From Chloroflexota bacterium (lineage in GTDB: Bacteria; Chloroflexota; Anaerolineae; Anaerolineales; Villigracilaceae), in assembly GCA_016235425.1 (NCBI GenBank), contig JACRLC010000038.1, positions 1 to 62,282 on the forward strand: a stretch of 62,282 nt of DNA, written 5' to 3'. Positions 42,748 through 48,383 of the stretch are shown piece after piece. Each line of letters starts with the position of its first letter. The first letter of the stretch is position 1. A program made the translations under genes and the position numbers. The notes under the pieces are model-generated. The model was not told the DNA's origin. It saw only the letters and a list, made by a program, of their open reading frames with translations, and made no database searches.

Positions 42748-43962
42748 ATGCAAAACGACTTTCAGGAAGACGCACCGAAGACACCCGCAGGGGAAAACCC
42801 GGAACCACAAGCAGTTTCCTCTACTTCCCAAAAAGAAAGCGGTTTAATCAGCCGTTGGATCAGCAGTCTCCTCCAGATGGGGTTGGGCGAGTCTTTGCTT
42901 CGTATCGGGACGAATGTTTTTTCCGTCCTGGCAATTGTGACCGTCGTCTGGCTGGCGCAGGTGTTTTACCGTCAGATGCCGGATCTGCTTGGGGTAAGCG
43001 CCGCGCAGGCCCAGGGTCCGGCCGCGACCGCTGTGGTTGATCTCGCGTCATTTCCTCCCTTGGAAAATCCGGCTACGGTCGGAATCCTGCGGGAGGCGCA
43101 AATCCACACAAATATCCCCTCGCGGCCGCGTACTGAAATTGTCCATTACACGGTTGAGGAAGGGGATACAGTTTTTGGGATTGCCGAAAAGTTTGGGCTC
43201 GAACCGCAGACGATTTTGTGGGCGAATTACAATACCCTGCTCGATGACCCGCACTCACTTCAACCGGGACAGGAGCTGGTCATCCTGCCGGTGGATGGCG
43301 TTTACTGGGAATGGCTTGGGGGGATTCCTTTCGGCCAGTGGGCTGAATTTTATGGGGTTACAGCGGAAGAAATCATCACTTTTCCCGGCAATCATATCGA
43401 TGCCAGCGCCATCACCGATTTTGCCAATGCAAATATCGAGAAAGGCACATGGCTGATCATTCCGGGCGGACAAAGGGAATTCGTAAACTGGAGCGCGCCG
43501 CTGGGTGTGACGCGTGAAAACCCCGCTTCGGCGCGCGTGCTCGGCCAGGGCGCATGTGACCCGGTCTCCGGCGGCGCGATCGGGTATGGCGCGTACGTCT
43601 GGCCGGCGAATAAGCATTTTCTCTCCGGCTTCGATTATTCGCCGAAGACCAATCACTGGGGCATCGATATTGCCGGAAGTGAAGGCGAAGGCGTTTATGC
43701 GGCGGACGCAGGCGTGATCGTTTATTCGGGCTGGAATAACTACGGCTACGGCAATATGGTGATGGTTGATCACGGCAACGGCTTTCAATCGTTGTACGCG
43801 CACTTGAGCGCCATCTATCGCTTCTGCGGCCAAAGCGTGGGGCAGGGCGAGGGTATTGGCGCCATCGGCACAACAGGTCGTTCCTCCGGTCCGCACTTGC
43901 ACTTTGAGTTGATGACCGCGACATGGAAGGTAAATCCGTGGGATTATTTGCCGCCGCCGTAA
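42748..43962 (+). CDS. LysM/M23-domain cell-wall peptidase
   Basis: Probable murein endopeptidase. I prefer the ATG at 42748, since the -10 box overlaps the earlier ATGs at 42736-42741. A transmembrane anchor (about residues 55-75) follows a cytoplasmic segment rich in Glu/Pro/Ser. LysM-like modules are at about 130-180 and 185-240. The M23 domain has HWGIDIAG (metal ligands His/Asp), VMVDHGNGFQSLYAHLS and HLHFEL. The 404-residue protein is anchored outside. It is monocistronic with its own strong promoter. Confidence 0.9.
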   Translation: MQNDFQEDAPKTPAGENPEPQAVSSTSQKESGLISRWISSLLQMGLGESLLRIGTNVFSVLAIVTVVWLAQVFYRQMPDLLGVSAAQAQGPAATAVVDLASFPPLENPATVGILREAQIHTNIPSRPRTEIVHYTVEEGDTVFGIAEKFGLEPQTILWANYNTLLDDPHSLQPGQELVILPVDGVYWEWLGGIPFGQWAEFYGVTAEEIITFPGNHIDASAITDFANANIEKGTWLIIPGGQREFVNWSAPLGVTRENPASARVLGQGACDPVSGGAIGYGAYVWPANKHFLSGFDYSPKTNHWGIDIAGSEGEGVYAADAGVIVYSGWNNYGYGNMVMVDHGNGFQSLYAHLSAIYRFCGQSVGQGEGIGAIGTTGRSSGPHLHFELMTATWKVNPWDYLPPP

Positions 43963-43967
43963 ATTCC

Positions 43968-43996
43968 TTGCCAAAGTTGGAAGGCTATACTATAAT
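43968..43996 (+). promoter_or_regulatory. Promoter of tRNA-Val
   Basis: TTGCCA (43968-43973), 17-nt spacer, TATAAT (43991-43996), 15 nt before the mature tRNA 5' end. Confidence 0.8.
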
Positions 43997-44011
43997 CGCC
44001 GTCGCTTGATC

Positions 44012-44088
44012 GGGCGCGTAGCTCAGTTGGTTAGAGCGCATCTATCACACAGATGAGGCCAGGGGTTCGAGTCCCTTCGCGCCCACCA
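44012..44088 (+). tRNA. tRNA-Val (anticodon CAC)
   Basis: 77 nt with encoded CCA. Acceptor stem GGGCGCG/CGCGCCC, D arm GCTC-AGTTGGTTA-GAGC, anticodon stem CATCT/AGATG with loop ATCACAC (anticodon CAC), T arm AGGGG-TTCGAGT-CCCTT. Reads GTG codons. No integrase gene lies beside it. Confidence 0.95.
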
Positions 44089-44115
44089 AACCACTTCGCG
44101 AGAGGTGGTTTTTTT
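44089..44115 (+). terminator. tRNA-Val terminator
   Basis: AACCAC (44089-44094) pairs with GTGGTT (44105-44110), followed by a run of Ts to 44115, directly after the CCA end. Confidence 0.85.
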
Positions 44116-44126
44116 GTTGTTATTAT

Positions 44127-44180
44127 GGAGTCCAACGACTCCCGTCGTTGGAATTCCAAAGTCAGGAGACTTTGGACTCC
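44127..44180. repeat. Bipartite palindromic element, copy 3 (best conserved)
   Basis: GGAGTCC and GGACTCC ends; CCAACGA-CTCCCG-TCGTTGG and TTCCAAAGTC-AGGA-GACTTTGGA hairpins. The arrangement of two stem-loops closed by the terminal repeat gives a three-way-junction structure. It lies between tRNA-Val and the sigma factor gene. Confidence 0.9.
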
Positions 44181-44213
44181 GTTTAGCCTTTTTTCTTTTA
44201 TAATCACCCCACC

Positions 44214-44852
44214 ATGACAACACGCAGCAACGAAGCATGGCTTAACGATCTCCGAAGCACCGGCCCAGAGCATGAAATCGCGCTGGGTGAATTGCGCGGC
44301 ATCATCCAGAATGGCCTGCCATATGCCCTTTCACGCTGGCTTTCCCCCACCGATCCCCTCTTCCAACCGCTTGTCGAAGAAGTGACACAGGATACCCTCC
44401 TGCGCGTACTCGATCAGCTTGATACCTTTGAAGGCCGCAGTCTTTTCACCACGTGGGTACACAAGATCGCCGTCCGCATCGCGTTGACCGAACTGCGGCG
44501 CAAACGCTGGCGCGATTCATCCCTCGATGAATTAACCGACAATGAAGATGCCCCGCCTCCTCCCGGACTTTTAGCTGATCCGCAAGCCTCCCCGGAAATT
44601 TCCGCCGAACGAACAGACATGCTGGCGCGCATCCGCCGCATCCTCGACGAAGAATTGACAAACAAACAGCGCGAGGCGCTCGTCCTGCTCGGGTTGCAGG
44701 ATCTGCCCATGGACGAAGCCGCCAAACGCATGAAGACCAACCGCAACGCATTATATAAGCTCTTGCACGATGCCCGTCTCAGGCTGAAACGCAGGCTTGC
44801 CCTCGAAGATCTCACCCCTCAGGATGTGCTAACTGCCTTTGAACATCGGTAA
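44214..44852 (+). CDS. ECF sigma factor
   Basis: Sigma-70 family, group 4. Region 2 (about residues 30-100) has VEEVTQDTLLRVLDQL and FTTWVHKIAVRIALTELRR; region 4 (about 140-195) has LTNKQREALVLLGLQDLPMDEAAKRM and LYKLLHDARLRLKRRL. The loop in between is long and Asp/Pro-rich. The start has no Shine-Dalgarno; TATAAT (44199-44204) ends 9 nt before the ATG. A putative anti-sigma gene follows after 33 nt. Confidence 0.9.
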   Translation: MTTRSNEAWLNDLRSTGPEHEIALGELRGIIQNGLPYALSRWLSPTDPLFQPLVEEVTQDTLLRVLDQLDTFEGRSLFTTWVHKIAVRIALTELRRKRWRDSSLDELTDNEDAPPPPGLLADPQASPEISAERTDMLARIRRILDEELTNKQREALVLLGLQDLPMDEAAKRMKTNRNALYKLLHDARLRLKRRLALEDLTPQDVLTAFEHR

Positions 44853-44885
44853 GATTAATTAAAGATTAATCGTCGAGTAAATTGC

Positions 44886-45176
44886 ATGAACCTCAAAGAA
44901 CTCATTCTAAAAATACGCAATCGTTTCAGTCCACACGAAGAACTTCGCGACGAGGCGGTCCTGGGCTTTCTGCGGGTGCTTGAAAAAGTGCGCGAGGAAG
45001 AAGCCCCGTGCAGTGAAATCTTTGCACGCCTGGACGAATATGTGGAAAATGAACTTCATGGGCAGGATACCGCCCGCCTCATGCCGCTCGTGAAGGAACA
45101 TCTGGATATGTGCTCCGATTGTTGCGAAGAATATGAAGCCCTTCTCGAAGTTCTGGAGAAGACCGATGAAAAGTAA
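44886..45176 (+). CDS. Putative soluble zinc-finger anti-sigma factor
   Basis: A 96-residue protein. CSEIFARLDEYVENELHG followed by HLDMCSDCCEEYEALL resembles the zinc-binding anti-sigma domain (H-x3-C-x2-C). No transmembrane segment is present, so it would act in the cytoplasm, perhaps sensing redox or metal. Pairing with the ECF sigma factor gene directly upstream supports the role. ATG at 44886; no clear Shine-Dalgarno. A terminator begins one base after the stop codon. Confidence 0.7.
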   Translation: MNLKELILKIRNRFSPHEELRDEAVLGFLRVLEKVREEEAPCSEIFARLDEYVENELHGQDTARLMPLVKEHLDMCSDCCEEYEALLEVLEKTDEK

Positions 45177-45207
45177 AACGACGGGTTTTTAGCCCGTCGT
45201 TTTTTTA
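45177..45207 (+). terminator. Terminator of the sigma/anti-sigma unit
   Basis: AACGACGGG/CCCGTCGTT (45177-45185 with 45193-45201) with a 7-nt loop, followed by seven Ts. Confidence 0.9.
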
Positions 45208-45270
45208 TCCCTGCCTAAAATCGATAATCTCCCTTATTGGGTGCAGTTGGACAAAAACCGTGCAAAACTT

Positions 45271-45331
45271 ACCGCGAAGACCGCAAAGCACGCGAAGAAA
45301 ACCTTATCCATCCTTTGCGCTCTTCGCGGTT
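45271..45331. repeat. GCGAAG-family palindromic repeat, copy 2
   Basis: ACCGCGAAGACCGCAAAGCA on the left and CTTTGCGCTCTTCGCGGT on the right. An outer inverted pair GTGCAGTT (45241-45248) / AACTGCAC (45340-45347) encloses it. The region 45208-45370 between the terminator and the DUF1684 gene contains only this. Confidence 0.8.
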
Positions 45332-45370
45332 CAAAAGAAAACTGCACTGTAGTGGGAGACCATCCTCAAA

Positions 45371-45877
45371 TCACTCATGAAACAACTTCTCCCCCGCGCG
45401 AATGGGAACCTTGAGTCTATTCTCAGCCGGTGTAATCGGGCATGACCACATTTCGTTGTAAGCGCAATATGGATTGTAGGCTAAGTTAAGGTCCACGATG
45501 AAATGGCCTCCCGGCAAAGGCTCCGGTTCAAGGTAACGTCCCGCAGGATACGTTTCCTGACCGGCCAGTGAGTCCACAAACGGGAGGAAGAAACCATGCT
45601 CGTTTTGATAAATGGTCAATTCCACCTCCTGTCCCTCAACCGTAAAGCGAAATCTTCCGAATCGCTGATAAGACTGCACGTCCCCCGTCGAAGTCTGCAT
45701 CTCGAAGCGTTCCTTCTCCGGCAATTCGTCCGCTTTCACTTCAAGCCGCAGGTTCGGGGCTTCGGGAAAATATTCCAAACCTTGAAAGATCCGCTTCTGT
45801 GCGGGCGTCAACGGGCTTTGCGGATGATGCCTAAAGAAATCATCCTTTTCCGCACGAAACTCATCCAACTCACTCAT
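45371..45877 (-). CDS. DUF1684 protein
   Basis: A 168-residue soluble protein, starting at the ATG at 45877 because GGAGG lies 5 nt before it (a longer frame begins at 45895). DUF1684 signatures: EFRAEKDDFFRHHPQSPL, FLPFVDSLAGQETYPAGRYL, and VDLNLAYNPYCAYNEMWSCP. The fold is beta-rich; the family has no firmly known function. It is monocistronic and divergent from the response regulator gene. Confidence 0.88.
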   Translation of the reverse strand: MSELDEFRAEKDDFFRHHPQSPLTPAQKRIFQGLEYFPEAPNLRLEVKADELPEKERFEMQTSTGDVQSYQRFGRFRFTVEGQEVELTIYQNEHGFFLPFVDSLAGQETYPAGRYLEPEPLPGGHFIVDLNLAYNPYCAYNEMWSCPITPAENRLKVPIRAGEKLFHE

Positions 45878-45956
45878 TGTTCCTCCAAAAATCATCCGTG
45901 ATAGGCTGTGGTATAGACTGTCACCTGGATGAGTTTCTTACAAAGCTGAAAACCTC

Positions 45957-45985
45957 TTGCCAATTCTTCTGTAATATGCTATTTT
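45957..45985 (+). promoter_or_regulatory. Candidate promoter of the response regulator - thpR - rsfS unit
   Basis: TTGCCA (45957-45962), 17-nt spacer, TATTTT (45980-45985), about 20 nt before the start at 46005. Confidence 0.5.
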
Positions 45986-46004
45986 TAGTTCACGAGGCTA
46001 AAGA

Positions 46005-46385
46005 ATGACACCTGCTCAAAAATCAGTCATGATCATCGAAGATGAACCGGACGCCGCGGAGATGTTTGCTGAGATGATGCGCGTCAACGGCTTTCGCGTG
46101 GTTAAGATGTTCTCCAGCACACCGGCGATCCCTCTGCTCGTCCAGGAAAAACCCGATGTTGTCATCCTGGATGTGATGATGCCCGACATCTCCGGCCTCG
46201 AGGTATTGCGTTACATGCGCAGGGAACCCGAACTTGCATCCATTCCCGTTATTGTCGTTTCAGCCAAAAGCATGCCGGGCGATATCAAAACCGGATTGGA
46301 AGCAGGCGCGTCCCTCTACCTCACCAAACCCGTCGGTTTCCTTGATCTCAAACAAGCCGTGGACAAGGTAATGCAGGGGGCTTAA
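46005..46385 (+). CDS. Single-domain response regulator
   Basis: A 126-residue receiver domain without output: acidic pocket EDE at 12-14, phosphoacceptor D56 in VILDVMMP, Ser/Thr in VVSAKS, and Lys in YLTKPV. It may act as a CheY/Spo0F-like phosphate shuttle; a hybrid kinase is encoded at 57-60 kb, but no direct link is visible. GAGG precedes the ATG. thpR follows after 19 nt. Confidence 0.9.
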   Translation: MTPAQKSVMIIEDEPDAAEMFAEMMRVNGFRVVKMFSSTPAIPLLVQEKPDVVILDVMMPDISGLEVLRYMRREPELASIPVIVVSAKSMPGDIKTGLEAGASLYLTKPVGFLDLKQAVDKVMQGA

Positions 46386-46404
46386 TCCCGGCTGTCATGA
46401 GTTT

Positions 46405-46989
46405 ATGAGCCTGCTGCGCGCCTTCATCGCCATCGAACTTCCAGTTCCCATTCAAAACGCGATCCAACAGGAAACTGCCGTGTTACGCCAGGCACTCGAC
46501 TCGACGCTCGTGCGCTGGGTCCCTTCACATAACGTTCACCTGACCCTGAAATTTCTCGGCGACGTATCCCCGGCCAACATCAAACTATTGACTCAAACGT
46601 TGAGCCAGGAAGCGGACCAGCAGCCGGCATTCGACATCCAGATCGGCGGCATCGGTTCCTTCCCGACCTCGCGGCGGCCACGCGTTATCTGGATCGGACT
46701 CCACGCCCCGGCAGTTTTGGAGTCATTACAAAGGTGCATCGAATCAGCGGCGGCGCGTTTGGGATACGCGCCGGAAGAACGTCCCTTTTCCCCGCACCTG
46801 ACCATCGGACGCGTAAGACAAAACCTCCCGGCGAGCAGTATACAAAAAATCCGCACGTCGCTCGAAGCTACGAAGGTGGGAAATCTCGGCTCTGCAAAAG
46901 TCGACTCGATCCATCTATTCAAAAGTGACCTTAATTCCAACGGCTCAGTTTATACAAAGCTATCGTCCGCACCATTGAGAAAACATTAA
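46405..46989 (+). CDS. thpR: RNA 2',3'-cyclic phosphodiesterase (2'-5' RNA ligase family)
   Basis: Opens 2',3'-cyclic phosphate ends of RNA. The two catalytic HxT motifs are HLTL at H45 and HLTI at H131, as in the 2H phosphodiesterase superfamily. N-terminal LRAFIAIELP and the RPRVIWIG strand are family hallmarks. 194 residues, full length. It is followed after 10 nt by rsfS. Confidence 0.92.
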   Translation: MSLLRAFIAIELPVPIQNAIQQETAVLRQALDSTLVRWVPSHNVHLTLKFLGDVSPANIKLLTQTLSQEADQQPAFDIQIGGIGSFPTSRRPRVIWIGLHAPAVLESLQRCIESAAARLGYAPEERPFSPHLTIGRVRQNLPASSIQKIRTSLEATKVGNLGSAKVDSIHLFKSDLNSNGSVYTKLSSAPLRKH

Positions 46990-46999
46990 GAGGTGAATT

Positions 47000-47344
47000 C
47001 TGAACACACTCGACCTTGCCCGTGAAATCGTCAACGCCCTCGAAGATAAAAAGGGTGAAGACATCGTTCTGATCGACCTGAAAGACATCATTTCGTTTAC
47101 CGATTACTTCGTGGTATGCACCGGCACCAGCGACCGCATGCTCGATGCACTGGCCGATTCCGTATTGGAGGAAATGCGAAAGAAGCACAGGAAGAAAGGC
47201 AAAAAGGAAGGCCTTGCCCGTGACGGCTGGGTCATTGTTGATTACGGCGATGTAGTCATACATCTCTTCTCCCCCGATCAACGCGATTTTTATCAATTGG
47301 AAGAATTGTGGAATGAGGGGAAGGTGTTGGTGAGATTGCAGTAA
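47000..47344 (+). CDS. rsfS: Ribosomal silencing factor RsfS
   Basis: Binds ribosomal protein uL14 and keeps the large subunit apart during starvation. Family motifs: EDIVLIDLKDI, FTDYFVVCTGTS and the C-terminal WVIVDYGDVVIHLF. The frame has a TGA at 46994-46996 and no ATG or GTG before the conserved N-terminus. The codon after ATT is CTG at 47000, with AGAGGTG upstream. I therefore infer a CTG start (or ATT at 46997), giving 114 residues; the first ATG (47111) would remove about one third of the protein. Confidence 0.82.
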   Translation: MNTLDLAREIVNALEDKKGEDIVLIDLKDIISFTDYFVVCTGTSDRMLDALADSVLEEMRKKHRKKGKKEGLARDGWVIVDYGDVVIHLFSPDQRDFYQLEELWNEGKVLVRLQ

Positions 47345-47372
47345 AAAAAGTACTATTTCAAGGAGGCAAAAA

Positions 47373-47765
47373 GTGAGCAACGCCGCCAAGAGCATATTTG
47401 TATTTGGGATCTATCTCATCGGTCTGGGCGCAACTCTGGTATTCGCGCCCAATGCCGCATCCATTGTGTTTGGTCTTCCAGACACAGATGGAGTCTGGAT
47501 TCGGGCATTTGGAATGCTGCTACTCTTCCTCGCCTTTTTCTGCATCCAGTCAGCACGCAAGGAAGTGACAGAGTATTTCCGCTGGACCGTGTACACACGT
47601 TCATCGGTCATTGTCTTTTTCACTGCTTTTGTACTAATGGGACTGGCAAACCCAATTCTCATGCTGTTTGGAGTCATAGACTTATTGGCTGCCATTTGGA
47701 CTGGCCTAGCACTGCGGCCATCAAAATCATCCAACAAGATACCCACTCCAACTATTGGTGATTAG
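47373..47765 (+). CDS. Four-helix membrane protein, 130 aa
   Basis: Four hydrophobic segments (about 7-25, 42-60, 72-92 and 95-112). It starts with GTG at 47373, with AGGAGG 7 nt upstream. No family recognised; the size and layout resemble small DUF-type membrane proteins that are widespread in bacteria. It may be co-transcribed with rsfS (28-nt gap). A bidirectional terminator follows. Confidence 0.78.
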   Translation: MSNAAKSIFVFGIYLIGLGATLVFAPNAASIVFGLPDTDGVWIRAFGMLLLFLAFFCIQSARKEVTEYFRWTVYTRSSVIVFFTAFVLMGLANPILMLFGVIDLLAAIWTGLALRPSKSSNKIPTPTIGD

Positions 47766-47771
47766 AATCAA

Positions 47772-47805
47772 AATTGTCCCGCAGACCATAGCCTACGGGA
47801 CAATT
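47772..47805. terminator. Bidirectional terminator
   Basis: AATTGTCCCG/CGGGACAATT (47772-47781 with 47096+700-47805) with a 14-nt loop between the convergent membrane protein and ndk genes. Confidence 0.7.
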
Positions 47806-47849
47806 ACTAATCTCTAATTCTCTAGTCTCTAATTTTCTGGTCTCTATTT
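47806..47849. repeat. Heptanucleotide array
   Basis: Degenerate 7-mers of the type CTCTAAT/TCTAGTC (TAATCTC, TAATTCT, CTAGTCT, CTAATTT and so on), between the terminator hairpin and the ndk stop codon; its end overlaps the last codons of ndk. Confidence 0.6.
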
Positions 47850-48296
47850 TTCAAACACCCACCGATCCACTTCGCGCTTCCAATCCACCAGTTCTTCCTG
47901 CTTGAACCACAGTGCAACTTCCTTTTCGCCGTTCTCAACAGTGTCGGATGCGTGCGTAAGGTTGCGGCCAACTTCCAGCGCAAAATCGTGACGGATCGAG
48001 CCGGGCGCGGCTTCGGTGGGACGGGTTGCGCCCATGGTCTGGCGCACCGCGGCAACAGCGTTCGGTCCTTCCCAGACCATTGCCATCACCGGCGCGGAGA
48101 TGATGTAGGAGATCAAGCCGTCATAAAAGGGTTTCCCTTTGTGAATGGCATAATGCGTCTCGGCAAATTCCCTGCTCACTTGCATGAATTTGGCCGCCAC
48201 AAGGCGCAGGCCGCGGCGTTCCAGCCGGGCGATCACTTCACCGATCAGTCCGCGTTGTACGCCATCGGGTTTTACGAGTACGAGAGTTCTTTCCAC
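47844..48296 (-). CDS. ndk: Nucleoside diphosphate kinase
   Basis: Transfers the terminal phosphate between nucleoside triphosphates and diphosphates. The phosphohistidine is H115 in NLTHASDT; ERTLVLVKPDGVQRGLIGE and the substrate loop FYDGLISYI are characteristic. At 150 residues it is the normal length. GGAGGAATTTTCTGTGG lies before the ATG. It is followed by a heptamer array. Confidence 0.97.
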   Translation of the reverse strand: MERTLVLVKPDGVQRGLIGEVIARLERRGLRLVAAKFMQVSREFAETHYAIHKGKPFYDGLISYIISAPVMAMVWEGPNAVAAVRQTMGATRPTEAAPGSIRHDFALEVGRNLTHASDTVENGEKEVALWFKQEELVDWKREVDRWVFEK

Positions 48297-48383
48297 AGAA
48301 AATTCCTCCAGGGGGCAAAATAAATTCGGGGTGCTGCCCCGAATTTTGGTTTTTGTAGAGCAGGATAAATCCCACTTTACTTT

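Noticed and set aside
44012-44115. tRNA-Val as an integration site
   Set aside because: No integrase, no direct repeat of the tRNA 3' end and no island-like region are next to it.
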